Source of the DNA: Clostridia bacterium
GTDB taxonomy: Bacteria; Bacillota; Clostridia; Christensenellales; Aristaeellaceae
Assembly (NCBI GenBank): GCA_017395065.1
Contig: JAFPWH010000051.1
Span: forward strand, 1-64,000
Length of the DNA stretch: 64,000 nt
Direction of reading: 5' to 3'
Shown: positions 17,899 through 25,168 of the stretch, in pieces
Layout of the letters: each line of letters starts with the position of its first letter
Position numbering within the stretch: position 1 is the stretch's first letter
Notes under the pieces: model-generated
Databases searched by the model: none
Seen by the model: only the letters and a program-made list of their open reading frames with translations
What the model was told of the DNA's origin: nothing
Translations under genes and position numbers: made by a program

Positions 17899-18440
17899 CA
17901 GAAGCTCACCCCCTCTGCAGCGGGATAGGAATCATGAACAGCGGAGATAATTTCGGACATAGTCGGAACACCAAGCATAGACTGAATAGCCGCTTTAGCC
18001 TCCGTGGAGTATGTTCCAAGTTTTTCTGTGCTATTGGCTTCATCATGGCCAGCGGCCTTAGCAAGTCCATAAAAAACTGCTTCGTGCTGGTTTTGTGGAA
18101 CAAGCACCTGACAAGCACGCGCACCCTTTTTTATATCTGCGCTTGTCGGCATAATTGTTTTCAGGGTTCCATCACTTGTAATGGCAATGCCATATGCGCC
18201 TGCTCCGATTTTCACGACGCCCAACGTGCCGGATCCCACAGGGATATTTGCGGATCCATTTGCCACAACGCTCTGTCCGTTCACTTTCACATCCAGTACC
18301 GGATCGGCCTGTGGGGTAACATAGATATTGTTCTTGTCATACTCAACAGTGACACCGTCAACAGTAATCGCCCCATTTGCTACGAGTTCGGTATATTGAG
18401 ATTGGGAAAGATATACGATGCTTTTTGAATACTCCGACAT
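17898..18440 (-). CDS. Tail-tip module protein (FYGLAKAAG family), single module
   Basis: About 180 residues. The second half carries a module with GVVKIGAGAYGIAITSDGTL, QNQHEAVFYGLAKAAGHD and EAKAAIQSMLG, also found twice in the protein at 19193-20110. Start set at 18440: AAGGAG lies eight bases above this ATG, whereas the GTG at 18449 does not fit. Its stop overlaps the start of the DUF285 gene. The module resembles N-terminal linker regions of phage head or tail fibres, and I infer that it joins a binding protein to the virion. No named family is certain. Confidence 0.65.
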   Translation of the reverse strand: MSEYSKSIVYLSQSQYTELVANGAITVDGVTVEYDKNNIYVTPQADPVLDVKVNGQSVVANGSANIPVGSGTLGVVKIGAGAYGIAITSDGTLKTIMPTSADIKKGARACQVLVPQNQHEAVFYGLAKAAGHDEANSTEKLGTYSTEAKAAIQSMLGVPTMSEIISAVHDSYPAAEGVSF

Positions 18441-18452
18441 CGGTGTCACTCC

Positions 18453-19196
18453 TTACGTTATTGGCGTCCCATCACCATATTCTGTTTCATAAACGCTGCC
18501 CTCGATCGGTAAGATTTGATTGCCGTTTGCAGCAAGGAGCGGTCCCCATACAGCATGGTTTTGATAACCGTCGATCAAATCTTGCCATACATACAGCGTT
18601 CCGGGCTTTGTCGGATGCTTAAGCCAGCAGTTACTATAGAACCAGAGCGCAACAGCCGGTAAAACATATCCATATCGCAGAATCACGATGCAATCCGCAT
18701 TCTGTTCAAAGCAATATGAAGTGCCCGTAAAACCGCTTACGATGCTCCTGTTCCCCAAATCAGTGCATTTAAGGTTCTGGTTTGAATAAAAAGCATCGCT
18801 CCCAATCTGGGTGACCTCAGGGGCAATGACATAGTCGATACTGCAATCCCTGAAAGCATTGTTTCCGATCGTTTTTAGCTTGGGAAACGGGCGCGCCGCA
18901 ATTTTATGGGAACAATATCGAAAGGCTTCTGACTCCACTGTTTCAACATTTTCAAAGTTGATACTTGACAGATTCCGGCAATTGTAAAAGCCCCTGTAGC
19001 TTACTCTCGTAACGCCGTGACCAGTTATGTTTATGATAGGAAAGCAAGAAAAAGCATTATCCGCTATGGTGGTTACCTCATCAGATAAACATATATTGTT
19101 GAACATGGACAGGTCTTCCGTTCCTTGCGCAACTTTGTCCCAGTTCAAAAAGGCGCGATGTGATACCCCGATTGCCTTGTCTCCGAGATATATCAT
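18453..19196 (-). CDS. Leucine-rich repeat (LRR_5, BspA-type) protein
   Basis: 247 residues. Repeats of the BspA LRR_5 type (ITTIADNAFSCF-like, VESEAFRYCS, LKTIGNNAFRDCS, VTQIGSDAFYSN) run from about residue 35 to 145; the C-terminal end, with GTLYVWQDLIDGY and NGNQILPIEGS, is a standard BspA closing segment. No signal peptide or wall anchor. The ATG overlaps the stop of the gene above (ATGA). It lies between two FYGLAKAAG-module proteins, so it is probably mounted on the tail tip as a binding subunit. Such repeats normally occur in bacterial and protist surface proteins. Confidence 0.82.
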   Translation of the reverse strand: MIYLGDKAIGVSHRAFLNWDKVAQGTEDLSMFNNICLSDEVTTIADNAFSCFPIINITGHGVTRVSYRGFYNCRNLSSINFENVETVESEAFRYCSHKIAARPFPKLKTIGNNAFRDCSIDYVIAPEVTQIGSDAFYSNQNLKCTDLGNRSIVSGFTGTSYCFEQNADCIVILRYGYVLPAVALWFYSNCWLKHPTKPGTLYVWQDLIDGYQNHAVWGPLLAANGNQILPIEGSVYETEYGDGTPIT

Positions 19197-20110
19197 ATCA
19201 GTCTCACCACCCTCAAGCCTTCTTCTATGCCGAGCATTGCTTTAATAGCTGTTTGAGCTTCTGCAGTATACTGACCACCAGGCAAGGTACTACCCTTCTC
19301 ATCAACCCCGGCAGCTTTGGCTAAGCCATAAAAAACGGCTTCGTGTTGCTTCTTGGGGACAATAGGATAATAATTCTGCTCTCCGGCCTTTATCAGACTC
19401 GATGGTGCAGGAACCAATGAGATATTACCTGCAGTTGTCATGGCCAAGCCTCGATCTACTGGTACCTTGACCACACCCGGCCGTGAGTCATTAGCAATCG
19501 GCACTATAGCTACACCTTCCTGCAGGATCGATGCCCCATCGATCTGGACATCCTGTACTGGAGCATCCGGAATATCCTCCGATGAAACTGCTCCGATCAT
19601 TGCGCGAATTGCCATTTTTGCCGCCTCGGTATAGACTCCAAATGTAGCTTCTGAGTCTTTTTCATCCGCTCCCGCTGCTTTCGCCAGTCCATAAAACACG
19701 GATATGTGCTGTCGTTTCGGCATGATTGGTCGAGAATTGTGAGTCCCTTCCTTAATCTCAGAGCCGGTGGCTGGATAGGTGCTCAATAATCCTCCAGCAT
19801 CGACATATAGACCGCCAGCTGTATCAACTTTTACCACACCGGGCACCATCCTGTTGATTTGGGGATAATCTGTATTCTTGACATAGTCTGCCAGATCAAC
19901 CTTCTCAGCTGCCAGCCCAGCGATGTCGTCCTTATCCTCTTCGGTCAAGACATAGTCATCGCCCTTTTCGCCTTTCGGGCCCCGGTTCCCCTGCGGTCCC
20001 ACGCCACCGATGATCGTAACAGTAAAACCGTCTTCTGTAGAAACGTCGATGATCGGCTCGTTCAGATCGATATTGATGATATTATCAGTCAGGATGATTT
20101 CTGCCTTCAT
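19193..20110 (-). CDS. Tail fibre protein with collagen-like stretch and two FYGLAKAAG modules
   Basis: 305 residues. After a beta-strand start, about five Gly-X-Y triplets (PQGNRGPKGEKGDD, residues 38-52) can form a short collagen-like trimer, followed by an acidic coil. Two modules follow (about 90-165 and 215-295), each with GVVKV, a QH..VFYGLAKAAG core and an alanine-rich helix ending MIG or MLG. The module also occurs once in the protein at 17898-18440. It starts four bases below the giant tail-tip gene. I infer a trimeric linker fibre in the tail tip; no receptor-binding head is obvious. Confidence 0.72.
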   Translation of the reverse strand: MKAEIILTDNIINIDLNEPIIDVSTEDGFTVTIIGGVGPQGNRGPKGEKGDDYVLTEEDKDDIAGLAAEKVDLADYVKNTDYPQINRMVPGVVKVDTAGGLYVDAGGLLSTYPATGSEIKEGTHNSRPIMPKRQHISVFYGLAKAAGADEKDSEATFGVYTEAAKMAIRAMIGAVSSEDIPDAPVQDVQIDGASILQEGVAIVPIANDSRPGVVKVPVDRGLAMTTAGNISLVPAPSSLIKAGEQNYYPIVPKKQHEAVFYGLAKAAGVDEKGSTLPGGQYTAEAQTAIKAMLGIEEGLRVVRLI

Positions 20111-20113
20111 CGC

Positions 20114-23100
20114 TTATCCCTCCGCCGTGACATCCTGCACGATGGTCAGGCTGCCCATGAGCAGGGTGTAGATATCGGTACCGACCCCGATTTGCAGATC
20201 ATAGGCGTACTTCCCAGCGGTCACACCGCTGGTATCCTCCGGAGCCACCCGTACACGATAAGTTGTATCATCGACCTTTGTGATGCCATCGGCCATGGAC
20301 TTCTGGAAGATGAACACCTCGTCGGATGCCTTTTTCTTCACGGTGAAGTACAGGCTGCTGATCGTCGCGCCGTCCAGATCGGACAGGCGAACATCGAAGG
20401 ACAGGGTGTCGCCCCTGACCATGGAAAGATTCTGTGTGGCGGTCATATCGTCACCCTCCTCATAATCGGTCGCAAAAGCGTCGTCGCTCAGTTCGCAGGT
20501 ATAGGTCGCGCTGTAGAGAATATCCTGAACCGACAGCACAATGCCCTTCATGCCAACGTGAGCGGCATCCCACAGGGCATCGGCGGTGCTGTCGGAGGAA
20601 ACCCGTTTCCATCGGAAAAAGGAAGCATCCAGTGTGTCGGTCACGTTTTCGCTGCCATGCCAAACACGCACAGTCAGCGCGGTACTTTTGATATCCTCAG
20701 ACAGCAGGTCGGATGTAGAGACGATCTCCAGCCGATACCCGATCAGCTGATCCATATCGGAGTAAACCTTCTCCACCTGCTGGTTGATGCTCACGTTGCT
20801 GGACAGGTCCAGGGACTTCCCCACGTCAGCGGCCAGGTGCTGTGTGGTGATCACGCCCGCCTTGATATTGCTGCCCTCGATCGTCCGGGCAGCGATCTTT
20901 TCGCCCGTGATCGTGCCAGAAAGAATCTCATTCGCCGTGATCGTGGCGGCGGCGATCTGCTCCGCCGTAACCGACCGGGCTACCAGCACCGTACCGCTCA
21001 GCTGCTCCCGGTATTTTTCATCTTGGAGCTCCTGCATGGACAGCCCGGACGCCTGGGCGTTGATCTCATAGATCAGGCCGTCGTCGCCCCGGATAATCAG
21101 GCGCTCTGTAGCCAGAGTACCGGAGGTGATCACATCGGCGTTCAGGGAGACAACCTTTGCGTCTGTGATGCTGGCGTCCGCAATCTGCGCCGTACCCACC
21201 GCTCCCTGGGCAATCAGGGCGGCCGTGATCGCACCCAGCGCGATTTGTGCCGTATCCACAGCGGCATTTGCGATCTGCGCATTCGTGATCGCCGCTTCCG
21301 CAATCTTCGCTGTGGTCACTGCCAGGTCGGCAATCTTTCCGGACGTCACCGCGAGGTCAGCGATTTTGGCCGTCACGATCTGACCGTCCAGGATATGTGC
21401 CGTGACAATCGCACCATCCTGAATGTTGGCTGTGCCGATGGCCGCTCCGCCGATCTTCGCATTCGTGATCGCTGCGTCCGCGATCTTGGCGGTATCAATG
21501 GCACCATCTTCGATATGCGCACGATGGATTGCGCCTTCCACGATTTTGGCATGGGTAATCGCGCCGTCGTGGATATTGGCTTCCTGGATCTCGCCCGCGC
21601 CGATGTGGGCGGATGTGATCACGCCGTCCTCGATCTGAGCAGCGCCAATCGCAGCGTCACTGATCTTTGCCCGGGTAATGGAGGCGTCTTCGATCTGGGC
21701 AATCCCGATCGCACCCTCTGCGATCTTTGCCCGAATCACAGCGGCGTCCTGTATCTGCGCGGTGCCGATGGCCGCTTCGCCGATCTTCGCCTGGCTGATG
21801 GCCGCGTCCCGGATGTGGGCTGTGTCGATTGCCGCCATTTGGATCTGCACCGCGCCGACAGACCCACTCTGCAGCGCGCCGCTGCCGACGGAATTGATCG
21901 CCAGCTTGCTGCCAGTTATGATCCCGCCGGGAAGCTGCCGGGCGGAGATCGTGTTCCCCTCCACCGTGTCGGCCACGGTGCCCAGCGTCATGCTGGTGTA
22001 TTTCTTCGTCAGGCAATCGTAGGTGTACTGCGTCATCCGCATGGACACCCATACCCCGATCCGGGGTGCGATTACCTGTACGGCATCCCCCAGATAGATA
22101 TTCTGCAGAAAGCCGTATTCCCGGTACTCTTCCGTCTCCGCGCAGTTGATGAAATCCACATTCAGGGTAACTGTCGGGACATCGCAGCCAGCCTCGAACT
22201 CTGCCTGAGCGGCCTTCCGCATATCGGCAAAGCACTGTTCCCTGGTTTTCTTATCGTCCCCATCCGTTTTCTCTTTGGCATCCGATACCGCCAGGTGGAT
22301 CCATTTGGGATGGGTGTAGTTTCCAATCAGCGGACTATCGATATACAGTTCCGGCAGGTAGAGTATGTTGCCATCCGCGTCCTCGCCGGTAGGCATGATC
22401 CGGGTGACGACGTCCGTCAGGTCCACATCATAGGAAATGCCCAGCAGGTTCTTTGCCTGCCGGATCTGTACGTTGCTGTCCTGACCGACACGCTTAACGA
22501 CGAACACATCCCACCAGTCCCGCGTCAGCTCCCCGGCGTACTTCTCAATGACGCCGCCCTCGCCCAGCAGAGCGTCCACGGGATTGACGTTGACGAATTC
22601 CACTTCCTCCGCCGTCCCGTCCAGATCGGAATAGAAGGTGAAATCGTGCTCCGACAGGCAGGAGGAAGACAGTGTACGCACAACAGAAGCCCCCACCGCT
22701 GAGGATGAGGGCTTGTAGGACTGGATCATATTGTCGAGGAGATCGTAGAAGATATGCCGGGCATACACGGTGATCTTATCCAGCTCAGGCACCACCCGGT
22801 AAATGCGAAAAGGCTGATCCCGGAGCTGGCGCTCCTCCACTGTGGAAGAAACCGCCTGCGAGGCAGAGCCTTCCCGGTGATCGAAGGTGAGGTAATCTGT
22901 GCTCATGTAGCCGTGCTTGCCGTCCGGCGCAGTCACCTCATACCAACTGCTGTTCGTTTTTGCAATCAGCTGTACGAAAGAGCCTTTTTTGTAGGAAGCA
23001 AGGATTTTGTATTTCGTACCGGGGCCGGAACGGAGCCTCAGGGTACCGCTTCTGGTAGTAATCTTATAGATCTCCGTACCGCTGTCGTCTCCTGGGGCGG

Positions 23101-23317
23101 AAAAATTTACCCTCGGCGTCATGGCCGCAGGCACCGGCGCGCGGAGGATGCACCCCTCCACCAGCCGACGCCACTTTCCGTCTTCGTCTATGGGATGAGA
23201 CAGTTCCAGCTCGTATTCACCGTTCAGTGTCTCGGTCACGATGGCAGTCAGCGGAGCGAGAACCCCATTGCCGTTGGTGGAAAAATCCGTACAGTCGGCT
23301 GGATAAACACAGATCAT
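20114..23317 (-). CDS. Tail-associated lysin/anti-receptor protein (Tal) with SH3 insert
   Basis: About 1067 residues. The N-terminus (VYPADCTDFSTNGNGVLAPL...LELSHPID) and the block near 150-420 match the prophage_tail endopeptidase family (gp44-like hub). An SH3_3 wall-binding domain is inserted at about 84-142 (LRLRSGPGTKYKILASYKKG...GYMSTDYL). Residues about 475-730 are some 24 ten-residue repeats of the form AI-x-x-A-x-I-x-D-A, predicted as a long beta-solenoid shaft. The C-terminal 110 residues resemble BppU N-terminal domains. Start set at 23317, where GGAGGT lies seven bases above the ATG. It caps the tail and probably opens the cell wall. Confidence 0.85.
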   Translation of the reverse strand: MICVYPADCTDFSTNGNGVLAPLTAIVTETLNGEYELELSHPIDEDGKWRRLVEGCILRAPVPAAMTPRVNFSAPGDDSGTEIYKITTRSGTLRLRSGPGTKYKILASYKKGSFVQLIAKTNSSWYEVTAPDGKHGYMSTDYLTFDHREGSASQAVSSTVEERQLRDQPFRIYRVVPELDKITVYARHIFYDLLDNMIQSYKPSSSAVGASVVRTLSSSCLSEHDFTFYSDLDGTAEEVEFVNVNPVDALLGEGGVIEKYAGELTRDWWDVFVVKRVGQDSNVQIRQAKNLLGISYDVDLTDVVTRIMPTGEDADGNILYLPELYIDSPLIGNYTHPKWIHLAVSDAKEKTDGDDKKTREQCFADMRKAAQAEFEAGCDVPTVTLNVDFINCAETEEYREYGFLQNIYLGDAVQVIAPRIGVWVSMRMTQYTYDCLTKKYTSMTLGTVADTVEGNTISARQLPGGIITGSKLAINSVGSGALQSGSVGAVQIQMAAIDTAHIRDAAISQAKIGEAAIGTAQIQDAAVIRAKIAEGAIGIAQIEDASITRAKISDAAIGAAQIEDGVITSAHIGAGEIQEANIHDGAITHAKIVEGAIHRAHIEDGAIDTAKIADAAITNAKIGGAAIGTANIQDGAIVTAHILDGQIVTAKIADLAVTSGKIADLAVTTAKIAEAAITNAQIANAAVDTAQIALGAITAALIAQGAVGTAQIADASITDAKVVSLNADVITSGTLATERLIIRGDDGLIYEINAQASGLSMQELQDEKYREQLSGTVLVARSVTAEQIAAATITANEILSGTITGEKIAARTIEGSNIKAGVITTQHLAADVGKSLDLSSNVSINQQVEKVYSDMDQLIGYRLEIVSTSDLLSEDIKSTALTVRVWHGSENVTDTLDASFFRWKRVSSDSTADALWDAAHVGMKGIVLSVQDILYSATYTCELSDDAFATDYEEGDDMTATQNLSMVRGDTLSFDVRLSDLDGATISSLYFTVKKKASDEVFIFQKSMADGITKVDDTTYRVRVAPEDTSGVTAGKYAYDLQIGVGTDIYTLLMGSLTIVQDVTAEG

Positions 23318-23339
23318 GGCTCTCACCTCCAATCTCAAT

Positions 23340-23391
23340 CAGTAAATTTACTGCTGTTTTAATTGACTTATCAACTGCTCTATGGTATGAT
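23340..23391 (+). promoter_or_regulatory. Promoter and operator of RelBE-like module
   Basis: TTGACT (23363-23368), 17 bases, TATGAT (23386-23391): a near-consensus sigma-A promoter 24 bases above the antitoxin start. CAGTAAATTTACTG (23340-23353) is a perfect 14-bp palindrome just upstream, and TTATCA...TGATAA (23368-23393) is a second inverted repeat over the promoter; both suit autoregulation by the toxin-antitoxin complex. Confidence 0.85.
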
Positions 23392-23415
23392 AAAGGCAGA
23401 AAGGAGCGACGCCTT

Positions 23416-23739
23416 ATGTCTAATGTCATCAGCGCTATCCGTGACACTGTCCCGATTGGTCAGTTTAATCGCGGCCTGGCAGGCAAGGTCTTTGACGAGG
23501 TCAAGCGCACTGGGCCGAAAGTTGTCATTAAAAACAATATGCCCGAATGCGTGCTGATCTCCCCGGAGGAATACGCCGCAATGGTAGACGAAATCAATGA
23601 CGCCCGTCTTCTCGCCATCGCATCGGTCCGGATGGAATCCTTTGATCCCGAGCATCTTATCTCCGAAGAAGAGATGGATCGCAGGCTGCATATCACAGAG
23701 CAGGAATTGAACGATTCGGCTGAGGTGGACTTTGAATGA
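23416..23739 (+). CDS. Type II antitoxin, Phd/YefM or RelB-like
   Basis: 107 residues. The N-terminus (ISAIRDTVPIGQFNRGLAGKVFDEV) is the DNA-binding Phd/YefM fold; PKVVIKNNMPECVLISPEEY is its signature strand-helix. The acidic C-terminal helix should wrap the toxin. AGGAG lies 11 bases above the ATG at 23416; longer upstream frames would cross the promoter. The gene runs against the tail operon and ends overlapping the toxin start (ATGA). It binds the toxin and, as a complex, represses the promoter upstream. Confidence 0.88.
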   Translation: MSNVISAIRDTVPIGQFNRGLAGKVFDEVKRTGPKVVIKNNMPECVLISPEEYAAMVDEINDARLLAIASVRMESFDPEHLISEEEMDRRLHITEQELNDSAEVDFE

Positions 23740-24065
23740 GTTGGAAAGTCATCTATCTGCCAGAAGTCGAAAAAGACCTGAAAGCTCTGGCGCATAATCA
23801 AGTCATTACCGTTAGAAAAGCGATCAACAAAGTCAAGGAGAATCCTCTTCCGCAAGCCGAAGGCGGATACGGCAAACCGCTTGGAAACAAGCACGGCACG
23901 AACCTGACCAACTTTCTGAAAATCAAACTTCGCGGCGAAGGCATCCGCATTGTCTACAAGCTGATCCGGACGGAAACGAGTATGCTTGTTGTCGTCGTTG
24001 GCGTCCGCGAGGATGAGGAAGTGTACGAAATCGCACAGGCTCGCAGAATCAGGAACAATCTTTGA
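23736..24065 (+). CDS. RelE/ParE-type toxin
   Basis: 109 residues: VIYLPEVEKDLKALA at the start, NPLPQAEGGYGKPLG, FLKIKLRGEGIRIVYKL and VVVGVREDEEVYEIAQARR towards the end, which is the RelE/ParE barrel with its conserved Arg and the closing strand-helix. RelE members cut mRNA on the ribosome; ParE members poison gyrase; the sequence alone does not decide. Overlapping ATGA with the antitoxin gene ensures coupled synthesis. It lies between the Tal and Dit genes on the opposite strand. Confidence 0.88.
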   Translation: MSWKVIYLPEVEKDLKALAHNQVITVRKAINKVKENPLPQAEGGYGKPLGNKHGTNLTNFLKIKLRGEGIRIVYKLIRTETSMLVVVVGVREDEEVYEIAQARRIRNNL

Positions 24066-24073
24066 ACGAAAGG

Positions 24074-24100
24074 CTCCGCTCTTATGAAGTGCGGGGTCTT
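24074..24100 (+). terminator. Weak terminator after RelE-like toxin
   Basis: CTCCGC (24074-24079) can pair with GCGGGG (24091-24096), six pairs with one G-T, followed by TCTTTAT. It is just below the toxin stop and would limit antisense reading into the Dit gene. Confidence 0.4.
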
Positions 24101-24102
24101 TA

Positions 24103-24801
24103 TCATAGCTGTCTCCAATTCGGTTTGATGACCACCCTCGTCACGTTTCCCGTCCACGACACGCCGTTTGCGCCGGGCTTCAGCACAGGGAAATCGCCCG
24201 TCATGTGATCGTTCATAAGCGTGTTCCCCTGATAGGCTTCCTTCAAATCGCAGTCCACCACGATACTCCCCGAGATGTTCTCCAATTCCACGATCGTTGT
24301 CCCTACCATGAGCGTGATATCCCCCGAGCCATACACCGTGATAATCGGCTCAGCGTACGCGCTGCCGGGATTCGTGATGAGTGTTCCGGATGTTGTTACT
24401 GTGATATCAGCTACATTCTGCTGATACCAGAACGGAAAGCAGCGGAAGTTCACAACGAAGCTGCAGTGCGGATTCCCCCGCAGTACCTTTTCAAAGGGGA
24501 TCTGGTTGACGATTCGTGCCTTGTAGTATCCGCCGGTTCGATTGGCGAAGGTCACCGTCCCGCCGCCCTTCAACCAGGCGGCTATGGCAGAAATCTGCGC
24601 CGGATCCGAGATAAAGCATGTCGCCGTCAGAATCAGATCGTCATATACATCGTCCCCCTCCAGCTGTGTCAGGCTGCCAGGCCTGCCCGGCACATTGGTC
24701 TGCGTACTGCGTTCTGCCGGAATGGTAATCGGCGGCTGCTCGGAAACATGGATACCATACTGACGGCAGTCCACACCGTTCCAGATAAAAAAGTCCTGCA
24801 T
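24103..24801 (-). CDS. Distal tail protein (Dit)
   Basis: 232 residues. The start (FFIWNGVDCRQYGIHVSEQPPI...PGRPGSLTQLEGDDVYDDLIL) and the beta-galectin-like C-terminal half (NPGSAYAEPIITVYGSGDITLMVG) are typical of phage tail component proteins of the Dit family. Dit forms the hexameric ring that joins the tail tube to the tail-tip protein. It stands between the tape measure and Tal genes, as expected, although a DUF4314 gene and a toxin-antitoxin module are wedged on either side. Confidence 0.9.
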   Translation of the reverse strand: MQDFFIWNGVDCRQYGIHVSEQPPITIPAERSTQTNVPGRPGSLTQLEGDDVYDDLILTATCFISDPAQISAIAAWLKGGGTVTFANRTGGYYKARIVNQIPFEKVLRGNPHCSFVVNFRCFPFWYQQNVADITVTTSGTLITNPGSAYAEPIITVYGSGDITLMVGTTIVELENISGSIVVDCDLKEAYQGNTLMNDHMTGDFPVLKPGANGVSWTGNVTRVVIKPNWRQL

Positions 24802-24821
24802 AGATCCTCCAATACTTCAAA

Positions 24822-24845
24822 GGACCGCCCTGCTGCGGACGGCCC
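24822..24845 (-). terminator. Hairpin between DUF4314 gene and Dit
   Basis: On the minus strand GGGCCGTCC and GGGCGGTCC (24837-24845 and 24822-24830) form a nine-pair stem with two G-T pairs and a six-base loop, followed by only three T residues. It lies 17 bases below the DUF4314 stop and may be a partial terminator. Confidence 0.5.
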
Positions 24846-24861
24846 TTCGGGAGCGCTGTAC

Positions 24862-25101
24862 TCAGCCTTCTATCTTGCGAAAACGATCAATCCCATGGAT
24901 GCATGCCAGAGTCGAATTGTTCTGCCAGTGAATATGCGTCTGACCGGCATCATCCACAAAAAGCACCTCTCCGCGCAGTCCTGGAACCATATCCTTTCGC
25001 GGTTCGCCGATCATTTCAATCAGCTCCACCTTCGTTCCGGGCGGATAATCCTCCCGGAGCTTTTTCAACACTTCTGGCCTGATCTGCATCATGAATCCCA
25101 T
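24862..25101 (-). CDS. DUF4314 family protein
   Basis: 79 residues with MQIRPEVLKKLREDYPPGTKVELI, GLRGEVLFVDDAGQTHIHW and NSTLACIHGIDRFRKI, the signature of the DUF4314 family of Clostridia phages and conjugative elements. It looks like a small SH3-like barrel; its function is unknown. Start set at 25101, where AGGAGG lies eight bases above the ATG. It has its own promoter (25133-25162) and hairpin, so it behaves as an independent unit between the tape measure and Dit genes, though in the same direction. Confidence 0.82.
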   Translation of the reverse strand: MGFMMQIRPEVLKKLREDYPPGTKVELIEMIGEPRKDMVPGLRGEVLFVDDAGQTHIHWQNNSTLACIHGIDRFRKIEG

Positions 25102-25132
25102 ATCCACAACCTCCTTTGATTTGGGGTAGTGA

Positions 25133-25162
25133 CATATATCCTCTTCTTCCGCATAAAGTCAA
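25133..25162 (-). promoter_or_regulatory. Promoter with TGTCAC tag (DUF4314)
   Basis: On the minus strand TTGACT (25162-25157), 18 bases, TATATG (25138-25133), then TCACTACC. The same layout, with the same 18-base spacer and the same TATATGTCACTACC end, is found at 52208-52237. Confidence 0.75.
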
Positions 25163-25168
25163 GTAAAA

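Noticed and set aside
21140..21840. Regular 30-base repeats suggesting a CRISPR array
   Set aside because: They encode the ten-residue repeats of the Tal protein in one frame, without spacer-repeat structure or cas genes.
19859..22702. Plus-strand open frame of 947 codons opposite the Tal gene
   Set aside because: Antisense shadow of the 30-base coding repeats; its apparent repeats (C-x-L-R-x-x-D) only mirror the solenoid repeats.
9674..23317. Possible diversity-generating retroelement acting on the fibres
   Set aside because: No reverse transcriptase gene, template repeat or adenine-biased variable repeat was seen.
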